This document shows positions 50,510-61,800 of a stretch of DNA of 64,000 nt, piece after piece. Location of the stretch: contig NZ_FOMZ01000013.1 in NCBI RefSeq assembly GCF_900112765.1, positions 116,515 to 180,514 on the forward strand, written 5' to 3'. Below the pieces are notes generated by a model. It made no database searches and was not told the DNA's origin. It was given only the letters and a program-made list of their open reading frames with translations. The translations under genes and the position numbers were made by a program. Origin of the DNA: Actinopolyspora alba (GTDB lineage: Bacteria > Actinomycetota > Actinomycetes > Mycobacteriales > Pseudonocardiaceae). Numbering within the stretch: position 1 is the first letter of the stretch; each line of letters begins with the position of its first letter.

Positions 50510-51205
50510 TCAGCTCACCGAGGGAAGCATCCGCTCCGCCAGCGGTTCCGAGGAAGCCGGGTTCTGACCGGTGTGCAGGTTGTGGTCCACCACCACGTTG
50601 GGCTCCCACGGCTGTCCCTCGGAGAACTCGGCCCCGAGTGCCACCAACCTGTCCTGCAGCAGCCACGCCGCCTTGTCGGCCAAACCTGCCTGCTTCTCCT
50701 CCACGTTGGTGAACCCGGTGAGCCGGTATCCGGAGAACGGGCTGGTGCCGTTCTCGTCCTCGGTGGCCAGCAGGGCGGCCGGGGCGTGGCAGACGACGCC
50801 CAGCGGCTTGCCCGAACTCAGGACCTCGGTCAGCAGCCGAGCCGACTCCGCGTTTACGGAGAGATCCTCCATGGGGCCGTGACCACCGGGGTAGAACACC
50901 GCCGCGTAGTCGTCCGGCCGCACGTCCTCCAGCCGCACCGGTCGCCGCAGCTCCTCGGCCGATTCCAGGGTCGCGGCGACCTGGTCGGCTCGCTCCTGCC
51001 CGCCGTTGGCCTCCGGGGCCAGGCTGGACTGATCGACCGGTGGGACGACCCCGCCTGGAGTGGCCACGACCACCTGGTGCCCCGCCTCGGTGAACACGCG
51101 GTACGCGGCGGTGAACTCCTCCGCCCAGTATCCGGTCGGGTGCTGTGTCCCGTCTGCCAGCGTCCAGTGGTCGGCGCCGGTCATCACGAACAGGATCCTC
51201 GCCAT
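50510..51205 (-). CDS. DJ-1/PfpI family protein, Hsp31-like (glyoxalase III/chaperone)
   Basis: This 231-residue protein has the nucleophile elbow GVVCHAPAALL (Cys139-His140), and Glu29/Glu30 in GYWAEEFTAAY supply the acidic partner. VFYPGGHGPMEDL (about 104-115) is the usual loop before the elbow. The length and WAEEF motif fit class I Hsp31-type proteins, known as glutathione-independent glyoxalases and holding chaperones, rather than short PfpI proteases. The start is supported by an AGGAGTG sequence upstream. A stem-loop (CTCGACC 51242-51248 with GGTCGAG 51262-51268) lies 37 bases upstream and may be regulatory. Confidence 0.92.
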   Translation of the reverse strand: MARILFVMTGADHWTLADGTQHPTGYWAEEFTAAYRVFTEAGHQVVVATPGGVVPPVDQSSLAPEANGGQERADQVAATLESAEELRRPVRLEDVRPDDYAAVFYPGGHGPMEDLSVNAESARLLTEVLSSGKPLGVVCHAPAALLATEDENGTSPFSGYRLTGFTNVEEKQAGLADKAAWLLQDRLVALGAEFSEGQPWEPNVVVDHNLHTGQNPASSEPLAERMLPSVS

Positions 51206-51780
51206 GCTTCCACACTCCTAGATCCGGGATCTCTTCTCGCTCTCGACCCGCTCAGCGGGGTGGTCGAGGGGCAGGGCGATCGCGAGTTGGTTGGACCAAC
51301 AGGGTTTCCAAGTTGGCCCGCGGGAAAACAGCGGAGCCGACGGTGGCATTCCCGAAGGGAGTTCGCGGTCTCCACGACGGTGGTCGAGGGGTAGGCCGTG
51401 GAGGTGGTGCCGCGCTGGACACGTCAACGGCCGCGAGTCCGGGGAGATCGAAGAGCTCCGGAAACTCGCCGACGACCGAATCTTTTTTACTGTTGAGTAG
51501 ATTATGCGGTCGGTTCGGTTGAGCGTTCTCGGTCTATGTTTTCCGAATTGTAATCGAGCGTGACTTTTTGTTTTCACGCCGGGTTCCGTTCGGGGAGCGG
51601 TGTCGGTCGTTCGGGTTTTCGGTCCGGTTTCTGGTCTCGTGGGCACTTGTTCATTTCGTCCGTCGGACCGGTCGTGCCTCGAGTAAGGGGTCCCTCAGCG
51701 AATCGAGTAACGGAGTTCGGGGCGGATCGTTGTCTGTTAACCCTTTCGCAGGAGTGGACGGATCGTGCAAGATACGGCGC
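51206..51780. other. Intergenic region between DJ-1-like and thioesterase genes
   Basis: These 575 bases hold no credible gene. Near the left end a stem-loop lies at 51242-51268, with a variant of its GGTGGTCGAGGGG sequence repeated near 51379. A six-T run lies at about 51482-51487, and A/T content rises from 51480 to 51570, marking a likely promoter zone for the thioesterase and polyketide cluster. No clear -35/-10 pair was identified. Confidence 0.5.
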
Positions 51781-52542
51781 GTGAGTCAGACGAAGTGGAT
51801 CGAGCGCCGTGACGCCAACCCGCGGGCCCGACTCCGGCTGTTCTGCTACCCGCACGCGGGTGGTGCGGCCTCGGCATTCCAGGCCTGGCAGCGGGTGATG
51901 CCGGAGACCGTCGAGGTGTGTCCCGTTCAGCCGCCCGGTCGATGGACGCGGCACCACGAGCCGCCGTTCCGCCGGGTCGAACCGGCCGCCGCCTCGTTCG
52001 TCGAAGCGATCGAGTCGCTCACCGATCTCCCCTTCGTCTTCTTCGGGCACAGCCTCGGTGCCTTGGTGATGTTCGAGGCGACCAGGCTCGTCGAGGCGCG
52101 CGGCAAGCGAACTCCGAAAGCGTGCGTCGTGGCCGCGCGAGGGGCGCCGCACATCGACGTCGGTCGCCCTGCCCGGGAGGTCGTCGCCGACGACGAACGC
52201 CTCGTCAACTGGGTTTCCGAGCGTTACGGGAAGCTCTCCGGGTTCGACGATCCGGAGATTCGTGAACTCTTCATGCCCGTGTTGCGCGCGGACCTGGAGG
52301 CGTACGCGCACTACGAGCTCGGCTCCGCCTCGCCGCTGGCCACGGCGCTGTACGCCTTCGGTGGCGACGCGGATCGGGCGGTACGGGCCGAGGAGCTCGA
52401 AGGTTGGCGCGAGCACACCGCCGGTTCCTTCGAGTCCGCTGTCCTGCCCGGCGATCACTTCTTCGTCCACGACCAGCACTCGGGGTTCCTGCCGAAGCTC
52501 GCCGCACTGCTCGAGGAACTCACCGTCGATCACGGTGCGTGA
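51781..52542 (+). CDS. Type II thioesterase (editing thioesterase of polyketide/nonribosomal synthesis)
   Basis: The GTG at 51781 (VSQTKWIERRDANPRARLRLFCYPHAGG) starts a 253-residue protein; frames further upstream are not protein-like. The catalytic triad is visible: Ser91 in FGHSLGAL, Asp196 in GGDADRA and His226 in GDHFFVH. FCYPHAGGAASAFQAW and VCPVQPPGRWTRHHEPP are hallmark TEII segments. Family knowledge: TEIIs remove stalled or wrong acyl groups from carrier proteins and lie beside PKS or NRPS genes. It is 339 bp upstream of the PKS gene on the same strand. No good ribosome binding site precedes the GTG. Confidence 0.93.
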   Translation: MSQTKWIERRDANPRARLRLFCYPHAGGAASAFQAWQRVMPETVEVCPVQPPGRWTRHHEPPFRRVEPAAASFVEAIESLTDLPFVFFGHSLGALVMFEATRLVEARGKRTPKACVVAARGAPHIDVGRPAREVVADDERLVNWVSERYGKLSGFDDPEIRELFMPVLRADLEAYAHYELGSASPLATALYAFGGDADRAVRAEELEGWREHTAGSFESAVLPGDHFFVHDQHSGFLPKLAALLEELTVDHGA

Positions 52543-52569
52543 TGATGCTCTGTTGGTTCCCTCGATGGA

Positions 52570-52599
52570 TTGACATGGGCTATTTGGCGCATACAGAAT
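52570..52599 (+). promoter_or_regulatory. Candidate promoter for the PKS gene
   Basis: TTGACA (52570-52575) is a perfect -35 box. An 18-base spacer leads to CAGAAT (52594-52599), or 16 bases to TACAGA. It lies in a 339-bp gap that is unusually A/T-rich, about 285 bases before the PKS start, implying a long leader. Confidence 0.55.
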
Positions 52600-52706
52600 A
52601 CGGGCAATCTTCACGACCCGCAGGAGTGAGAATCGGAACGAGAGGTGTACGGATTGGCGCTGGCCCCGTCGGCTTCCCCGTGTCCTGTTCCATAGGGGAT
52701 GTTTCC

Positions 52707-52722
52707 CGAGGATGAATCCTCG
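52707..52722. promoter_or_regulatory. Palindrome in the PKS leader, candidate operator
   Basis: CGAGGAT-GA-ATCCTCG is a perfect 7-bp inverted repeat with a 2-base centre, downstream of the candidate promoter. Its compactness fits a dimeric repressor site better than a terminator. Confidence 0.4.
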
Positions 52723-52881
52723 TTGGTGACGCAGTGGAATCGTGACCAACCGTATCTGTGTTACCGATGGTCGAGTTTGGATTGAATTTTTAAATCTGGC
52801 CGTGAGTTTTCTCGGTTTTCCGTTGCCTCGTGTGACCGGTATCGTCGCTTTCCTTTCCTCACGTTCCCCTGGAGGGGTTCA

Positions 52882-55800
52882 ATGAACGTGCCCATCGCAG
52901 TGGTCGGAACCGCCGGGCGCTTCCCGGGCGCCGCTTCGACGCGGGAGCTGTGGCGACTGCTGCTCCGCGAGTCGTGCCCGACCGACGTTGTTCCCCCCTC
53001 CAGGTTCGACATCGACAGGTTCTACGACCCGGATGCACGGTCACCGGGTGCGCTCGGTTCCCGCTACGGCGGATTCCTCGACGGAATCGATCGATTCGAT
53101 GCGGGGTTCTTCTCGTTCTCCCGGCGTGAGGCGCGCGTCATGGACCCCCAACAACGCCTGCTGCTGGAGGTCGCGTGGGAAGCGTTCGAGGACGCCGGGC
53201 TCCGAGCGGGCGCCGAGACCGGCGTGTACCTCGGGATGATCGCCAACGAGTACGCCGAACGTCTCCCCGCGGATAACGTCGATCTGTCCGCGTTGACCGG
53301 AGCCGGCTCGCGGAACGCCGCGGCCGGCAGGTTGTCCCGTTTCTTCGGCGCCTCGGGACCGAGCATGGTGATCGACACCGACCGGTCGTCCTCGCTGGTC
53401 GCGGTGGAGCAGGCGAGTCGGGCGCTCGCTCGTGGTGAGTGCTCGGTCGCCCTGGCGGGTGGGAGCAATCTGATCCTCTCCCCGCGCACCAGCATGGCGT
53501 TCTCGAACGCGGGGAGCCTCGCCCCGGACGGGCGGTGCAAGTTCGGTGACGCCGCCGCCGATGGCTTCGTGCGCAGTGAGGCCGTCGGACTCGTGGTGCT
53601 CAAACCGTTCCAAGCGGCCCTCGCGGACGGCGACTCGATCCATGCCGTCCTCCTCGGCGGAGCCGTGAACAGCAACGGCTCGGCGTCGTCCGATCTCATG
53701 CGACCGAGCGTCGACTCCCAGGTGGAGGTGCTCGGCTCGGCGTGTCGGGACGCCGACGTGGCACCGGAAGAAGTGGGCTACGTCGAGGCGCACGGCACCG
53801 GGACGCCCGCGGGTGACCCGGCCGAGCTCACCGCCCTCGGGGCGGCGTACCGGGGGCAGGGTGGTGACCGGCTCCGAATCGGTTCGGTCAAGACGAACAT
53901 CGGTCACACCGAGGCGGCAGCTGGGGTGTGCGGTCTCGTCAAGACCGTGTGGGCGCTCCGCGAGGGAGTCCTCCCGCCGAGCCTGCACTTCCGGACGCCA
54001 CGGGAGGACGTCGACTTCGACGAGCTGGGGTTGCGGGTAGTCACCGAGTGCGAGGCGTGGTCCGAGCCCGACTCCCCGAACGGCGCGACGGGTTCTCGGG
54101 GAAGCGGTCGACTCGCCGGGGTGAGCTCGTTCGGTCTCACCGGGACCAACGCGCACGTGGTGCTCGCTTCCGCGGCGGAGGCGAAGCGACGGTTCCCCGA
54201 GCTCCTGCCGCCCGAAGCCGAGCCGGATGCGGCGGAAACCACCGCACGGGCTCAGGTCGTCACGATCTCGGCTCACTCACGAGCCGCGCTCACCGCGCAC
54301 GTTCGGGCCCACCGTGATCGTGTCTCCGAATGGGACGGGACGACGCACGGTTCGCTCTCCCGGCTCGCCCACACCACCGGTGCCCGGCGCATGCATCGCG
54401 AACATCGCCTCGCCGCGGTGGTGCGTTCGACGGACGAGCTCGCGGACGAGCTCGACGCCTATCTCCACGGCGAGCCGAGCGGAAACATAGCCACCGGGAT
54501 CGCCGAGTCAGGGCGGCGCGTGGTGTTCGTGTGCGCCGGGCAGGGTTCGCAATGGCTCGGCATGGGGCGCGAACTGCTCGAACGGGAACCGGTGTTCGCC
54601 GACGCGATCCGCCGGATCGACGCGGCGGCCCGCCCCTACTCGTGGTCGCCGCTCGCGGAACTGTCCTCCGGCGGCGACAGTGCCGAGGCGGGTGCGCACG
54701 ATGTGCAGCCCGCCCTGTTCGCCATGACCGTCGGGCTGGCCGAACTGTGGCGATCCCGGGGCGTCGAACCGGACGCCTACGTCGGCAACAGCATGGGCGA
54801 GGTCGCCGCCGCCTTTCTCGCGGGCGCACTGACCCTGGAGGACGCGGTCCGGGTCATCTGGGAGCGCAGCCGGTTGACCGCGAGCATCAGCGGTACCGCC
54901 GGTGAGGTCATGTCGGTCGAGCTTCCCGCCGAGGCGCTGACGCCGTGGCTCGAGCCGTACGAGCAGCGCGTCGTCGTCGGCGTCTACAGCAGTCCCCACG
55001 CCTCGGTCCTCTCCGGGGACAGCGCCGCCCTCGCGGAACTGGCACAACGTTTCGAGGCGAACGGCATCACGTGCCGTACCGTGCCGTTCCGCGCCCCGAT
55101 CGCCTCGCACAGCCCACTGATGGAGCCGCTGCGCGAGCCGATGCTCGACGCGCTCCGATCGGTGCGCACGCACGGCTGCACCACACCGTTCCTGTCCACT
55201 GTCGACGTCGAGTACGTCACCGAGCCGTTCGGTGCCGATTACTGGTGGCGCAACCTCCGCGAGCCGGTGCGGTTCGAGCCAGCCGTCCGCAGGCTGCTGG
55301 CCGAGGGATACGACACGTTCGTCGAGCTGAGCCCGCACCCGACCTTGCGGAGACCGGTCGAGGACACCGCCTACGAAGCCGGCGCGACGGCGAAGGTCGT
55401 CTCGTCACTGCGTCGGGAGCGCCCAGAACGGGAGACGCTGCTCGCTAACCTCGCCGAACTCCACGTCTGGGGAGTTCCCGTGGACTGGGCGAAGCTCCAC
55501 GAGAAGCCCGAATCCCCGGTGGCACTACCGAGCTATCCCTGGCAACGCCAGTCGTACTGGCTGGACCCCGCGACCCCCGAGGCCGACGGCGCGGCTGGAC
55601 GTCCCGAGACGACGGGAAATTCCGCCACGGTGGGCACGGACTCGCCGGAAGATCAGGTGGCGAGTTCCGCCGCTAACGAGCACGACGACCGCGTTCCGTC
55701 GTTTCGCTCCCGGCTGGAAGCCGCCGAACAGCGGGAGCGGGTATCGCTGCTCGAGTCGTTCCTCCGTCGTGAGATCGCGCGCGTGCTCGATGAGGAAGCG

Positions 55801-58800
55801 GCTGAAGACGTTCCGCTCGACGTGCCCTTCCACGAACTCGGCGTCACCTCGGTGCTCGGCCTCGACCTGTGCACCAGGCTCGAACGGGCCCTCGAACACC
55901 GCGTGCCCCCGCCCGTGCTCTACCGGACCGGCACGGTTCGGGCATTGACCGGCTGGTTTCGCGAGGAGCTCGAACTCGGCACCGCGTCGGGTGCCACGGG
56001 CGCGGACTCAGCGGTGGACCCGAACACCGTCCCGCACGGGGACGCCACCGCCTCGGTCGCCGACTCCTCGGCGGAGCCCATCGCCGTGGTCGCCACGGCC
56101 TGCCGTTTCCCCGGCGGCGTCGTCGATCCCGACGGGTTCTGGGAACTGCTGCGCACCGGAGGGGACGCCATCACCGACGTTCCCGCCTCCCGGTTCGACA
56201 TCGACGCGGTGTTCGATCCCGATCCGGACGCGGCGGGCAGCACCTACAGCCGATCCGGTGGATTCCTCGACGGTATCGACGGGTTCGACCCGACGTTCTT
56301 CGGGATTCCGCCGCACGAGGCGAAATCGATCGACCCGCAACAGCGGTTGCTCCTCGAAACGACCTGGGAAACCCTGGAACGCGCTGGGCTTCGGGCCGAG
56401 GAGCTGAAGGGGTCGAGGACCGGTGTGTTCGTCGGTCTGTGGACCGAGGAGTACCAGAACGAGGCGTTGCGCGACGCAGGCAGGATCGACGCGTACACGC
56501 TGCTCGGGACGAATCCCTCCGCGACAGCGGGGCGCATCTCCTACTGGCTCGGGTTGCGGGGGCCGAACCTCCCGGTCAACACCGCGTGCTCGTCCTCGCT
56601 CGTCGCGATGCACCTCGCGTGCCAGTCGCTGCGTTCCGGGGAGTGCGAGCAAGCGCTCGTCGGAGGTGTGAACGTCCTCCTCTCTGCCGCCGGATTCGTG
56701 TACTTCAGCCGGGTCGGCGCGCTCTCACCCACCGGGCGCTGCCAGGCGTTCTCCGCCGATGCCGACGGGTACGTGCGCTCCGAAGGCTGCGGCATGGTGC
56801 TGCTCAAACGGCTCTCCGACGCCGAGCGGGACGGTGACCACGTCCTCGCGGTCGTCCGCGGTAGCGCCGTCAACCAGGACGGACGTTCCAACGGGTTCAC
56901 CGCACCCAACGGCACCGCCCAGCGGGAGATGCTGTCGCAGGCACTCGATCGGGCCGACATCGCGGGAAACACGGTCGACGCCGTCGAGTGCCACGGCACC
57001 GGAACCCCGCTCGGCGATCCCACGGAGGTGCAGGCGCTGGCGGAGGTCTACGGCAGGGACCGATCCGTCGACCGGCCGCTGCTGCTCGGCTCGGTGAAAA
57101 GCAACATCGGACACACCGAAGCGGCCGCGGGCATCGCGGGCCTGCTCAAGGCCGTGCTCTCGCTGCAACGGGAGACCTTGCCTCCTTCGTTGCACGTCGA
57201 AAGGTTGAACCCGCACCTGGCGTGGGACGAGTCGCCGGTGCACGTGGCGACCGAGCCGACGCCGTTGCCCTCCGGTACGCGCCCCCGGCGGATCGGTGTG
57301 TCGTCGTTCGGGATTTCGGGGACGAACGCGCACGTCATCCTCGAAGAGGCGCCAGCGATCGAGGGGTTCGAACACGACGGCGACGTGCGTTCTCCGTCGA
57401 GTGCCGCCTCGTTCCCGCTGGTCATCAGTGGGCATACGGAGTCGGCGTTGCGTGCGAACGCGGCGCGGTTGGCGGAGTGGTTGGACGAGGCGTTCGAACG
57501 GGATGGGCGATCTCTTGAGTTGCGGGATGTGGCTGCCGGGCTGGTGACGAGGCGTACGGCGTTTGGGGAGCGTGTGGCGGTGCCGGTGTCGGAGCCGGCT
57601 GGGGCGGTTGAGCGGCTTCGTGCTGTGGCTGGGGGTTCGTTGCCGCAGGGTGCGGTTCGTGCGGCTGCTTCTTGTGAGCGGTTGGTGTTGGTGTTTCCGG
57701 GGCAGGGTGGTCAGTTTCCGGGGATGTGTCGGTCGTTGTTGGGGGATGAGGTTTTTCGGGCGGCGTTGGTTGAGTGTGATGAGGCGTTGTGGCCGCATGT
57801 TGGTTTTTCGGTGGTGGAGCTGCTTGCGGCTGACGACGAGGTACAACGCGAGGCGCTGGATCGGGTGACGGTGGTGCAGCCGGTGTTGTTCGCGGTGGGG
57901 GTGGCGCTTTCGCGGGTGTGGGGTTGTTGGGGTGTGTCGCCGGATGCGGTGGTGGGTCACAGTCAGGGTGAGGTGGCCGCGGCGGTGGTGGCGGGTGTGT
58001 TGAGTGTGGCTGAGGGTGCCCGGGTTGTGGGGGTGCGGAGTCGTCTCGTTGCCGGTCTTGCCGGTGATGGGGGGATGGGCAGTGTGTCGCTGCCGGTGGA
58101 GCAGGTGCAGCGGCGATTGCACGAGTGGGGTGGTGCGTTGTCGGTGGCGGTGGTCAACACCGCGGAGTCGACGGTGGTGGCTGGTGACCGAGGTGAGTTG
58201 GAGGAGTTCCTCGCCGTGCTGGAGGGCGAGGGGGTGTCCTGCCGTCGGATCAAGGTGGATTACGCGTCGCATTCGCCGCAGGTGGATCCGGTGTTGGAGT
58301 CGGTTCGGTCGGAGTTGGCCGATCTCGTGCCGGGGTCTGGGGATGTGCCGGTGTTCTCGACGGTGCGGGGGGCTCGGGTCGACGGCAGCGAACTCGATGG
58401 TGACTACTGGGCGGATAATCTTCGCGAGCCGGTGCGGTTGGACCGGGCGTTGGAGGCACTCGCGCCGGGTGAGGAGACGGTGTTTCTCGAGTTGGGTGCG
58501 CATCCGGTGTTGGTGGGTCCGCTGGGTGGTGCCGGGCACGATGCGGTGGTGGGCTCGTTGCATCGGGAGGAGGACGGTGCGTCGCGGTTGCGGCAGGCCG
58601 CGGCGGAGTTGTTTACCCATGGCATCCCGGTCGAGTGGGACACGGTCTACGCGGGCACCGGGGCGCGGGTCGTGGACCTGCCCACCTACGCCTTCCAACA
58701 CCAGCACTACTGGTTGCGGCCTTCGGAGGTGGAGTCCGTCGAACCGGCCCGTCTCGGTCTCGACGGCGGTGAGCACCCGTTGTTGTCCGCACGCACCGAC

Positions 58801-61800
58801 CTCTCGGACGGCTCGGTCCTGTTCACCGGCTCGCTCGACCGAACGACCCAAGGGTGGCTCGACGACCACCGGATCTTCGACACGGTGCTCGTGCCCGGCA
58901 CCGCTCTGGTCGAGATGGCACTGCACGCCGCGCGGGCCGTGGGGCTCACCGACGTCGGTGAAGCACTGCTCGCCGCTCCGCTCCCGCTGACGGCCGATGA
59001 GCTCCGCCGAGTGCAGCTTCTCGTGGCGGAACCGGACGACGAGGGAAATCGTGCGTTCACGATCCACAGTCGTGTCGAGGCGGACGAGATCGAGACGACG
59101 TGGGTGCGGCACGTCACCGGGACACTGGCGGCCCACGAGTTCCCCGAACCCACACCCGTCGCCACGTGGCCGCCCGAGGACGCAGCGCCCGCCGACCTGA
59201 CCGGGCTGTACGAACGACTCGCGGCACGCGGCTACGGCTACGGACCGGCCTTCCGGGGCGTTACCAAGGCGTGGCACCTCGGCACGACGACGTTCGTCGA
59301 GGTGACGTCTCCCCCGGAGATCGCGCGGGACCCCGAGGGCCCACGGGCAGCGGAATTCGGTGTCCACCCTGCGCTGCTGGACGCGACGCTGCACTGCGTG
59401 CTGGAGACGGCGGCAGGCGAGGAGGCCTTGGTCCTGCCGTTCGAGTGGCGGCGCGTGGCGCTGCACGCGGTCGGGGCAACGGCGCTGCGCGCTCGCATCG
59501 AACGCGACGGGCGCGAGCTGCGCATCGACGCGTTCGACCTCGCCGGTCAACCGCTCGCCACGATCGAGGCCCTCGTCACACGGCCTGCGACCGAAACGCA
59601 GCTGAGCACGGCCTCCGATGCGGACGCGCGGCAGCTCTACCGGCTCCGGGCTGTTCCACTGCACGAGACCGAACCCGCGGACATCTCCCGACACCGGTTC
59701 GTCGACGGGTGGACGGCCGACGTCGAGTCGGTCCTCGCCGAGCTCGAGGAGGAACAGGCCACCACCGAGAAGAGCGATACCGCGCCGAGGCCGTTGCTCG
59801 TCGTCGACTGGTCCGGATCCGAGACCGGGCTCGAAGCGACCCGTGAAACGACGCTGCGGGGGCTGGAGTGGCTGCGGCGCTGGTACAGCTCCGACCGCGC
59901 GGCCTCGGCACGGCTTGTCTGGCTGACCCGGGGCGCACTCTCCTGCCGCGTGTCCGACCCGTCGGTCAACCCGGCCGCGGCGGCCCTCTGGGGCCTCGGC
60001 AGGACGGCCCGGCTCGAACATCCGGACCGCGACCTCGTGCTGCTGGATGTCGACGACACGGCCGAACCGGCTCTCACCGACCTCCTGGCACGCATCCCCA
60101 CGGACGAACCGCAGCTCGCGGCACGTCGGGGCGAGCTGAACCGCCTGCGCCTCGAATCCGAAGCGCGGACCGACGAGCTCGAAGAGCCCACCGCCGACGA
60201 GTGGCGACTCGACATCGGCGAGCGCGGAGATCTCTCGACGCTCCGGCTCACCCCTCACCCGGAAGCGGCGGAAAAGCTCCCGCCGGGATGTGTCCGCATC
60301 GCGGTGCGGGCAGGAGGCATCAACTTCCGCGACGTTCTCACCGCGATGGGCATGTATCCCGGCGAGGCGGAGCCACTCGGCTTCGAGGGTGCCGGGGTGG
60401 TGACCGAAGCAGCCGAGGACGTCGCGGACCTCGTACCCGGTGACCGGGTCGTCGGATTCTTCGCCTCCGCGTTCGCGTCGCTGGCGGTCGCGGACGCTAG
60501 GAAGGTCCGACCGATCCCGGACGCCGTCTCGTTCGCCGAAGCCGCCACGGTCCCGGTCGTTTTCCTGACCGCGAGCTACGCACTCGATCACCTGGCCGGA
60601 GTGATGAACGGGGAGCGGCTGCTGCTCCACTCCGCCGCGGGTGGTGTCGGCCAGGCGGCCATCCAGCTCGCACGTCTGCGGGGAGTCGAGGTGTTCGCCA
60701 CCGCGGGCCCCGCCAAGTGGGACGAGCTGCGGGCACTAGGCCTGCCCGACGACCACATCGCCTCGTCCCGGGACACGGACTTCGAAACCGCGTTCACCCG
60801 GGTTACCGGAGGTGAGGGCGTCGACGTCGTGCTCAACAGCCTCACCGACGAGAAGATCGACGCCTCATTGCGGTTGCTCTCCCCCGGCGGTCGGTTCATC
60901 GAGATGGGCAAGACCGACGTTCGCGAGGCCGAGGCGTTGCGGGAGAGCCACCCTGGGGTGTCCTATCGCGCCTTCGACCTCCTCGCGGAGGTAGAGCCCG
61001 CGCGCTTGGGGGAGATGCTGGACGAGGTCCTGGCGGACATGGCGCGGGAACGACTCCGGCCGTTGCCGTACCGCGCCGTCGACCTCCGCGGTGCGCGCGA
61101 CGTGTTCCGAGTGATGGCGCAGGGCGGGCACACCGGCAAGCTCGTCTTCCAGCCCCCACGGCGTCCGCTGCGACGGGAGATCGACACCGAGGGGACGGTG
61201 TTGATCACGGGTGGCACCGGAGGACTGGCCGGTGCGCTCGCGGAGCATCTCGTGACGGTGCACGGCGTGCGTCATCTGTTGTTGCTCTCCCGATCGGGGA
61301 ACGCGGCGTCCGGGACCGACGACCGCCTCGCGGAGCTGCTCGCGGCTGGCGCGGAGACGGTGCGCGTCGAGGCCTGCGACGTGGTGGACCGGCAGGCTCT
61401 CGCGGACGTGCTGGACGCTGTGCCTGCCGCGCACCCGCTCACCGCCGTCGTGCACGCGGCCGGAGTGCTCGACGACGGGATGCTCGCCGAGCTGTCTCCC
61501 GAACGGGTGAGCAACGTCTTCGGCCCCAAGGTCGACGCGGCCTGGCATCTTCACGAGCTGACGCGCGAACTGGACCTGTCCGCGTTCGTGCTGTTCTCCT
61601 CGGTGATCGGCACTGTCGGGAACGCCTCACAGGGGGCTTACGCCGCGGCGAACGCGGCGCTCGACGCGCTGGCGGCGCGACGTCGCGCGATGGGACTCGC
61701 CGCGACCAGCATCGCCTGGGGAACTTGGGCGGACGCCGGTATGGTCACCCGCCTGGACACCGCGCTCCAGCGGCGGCTGCGCCGAGGTGGACTCGTCCCG

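Noticed and set aside
56725..60630. Minus-strand frame of 1,301 codons under the PKS gene
   Set aside because: It is a shadow of the PKS reading frame. The plus-strand frame has all catalytic motifs in order.
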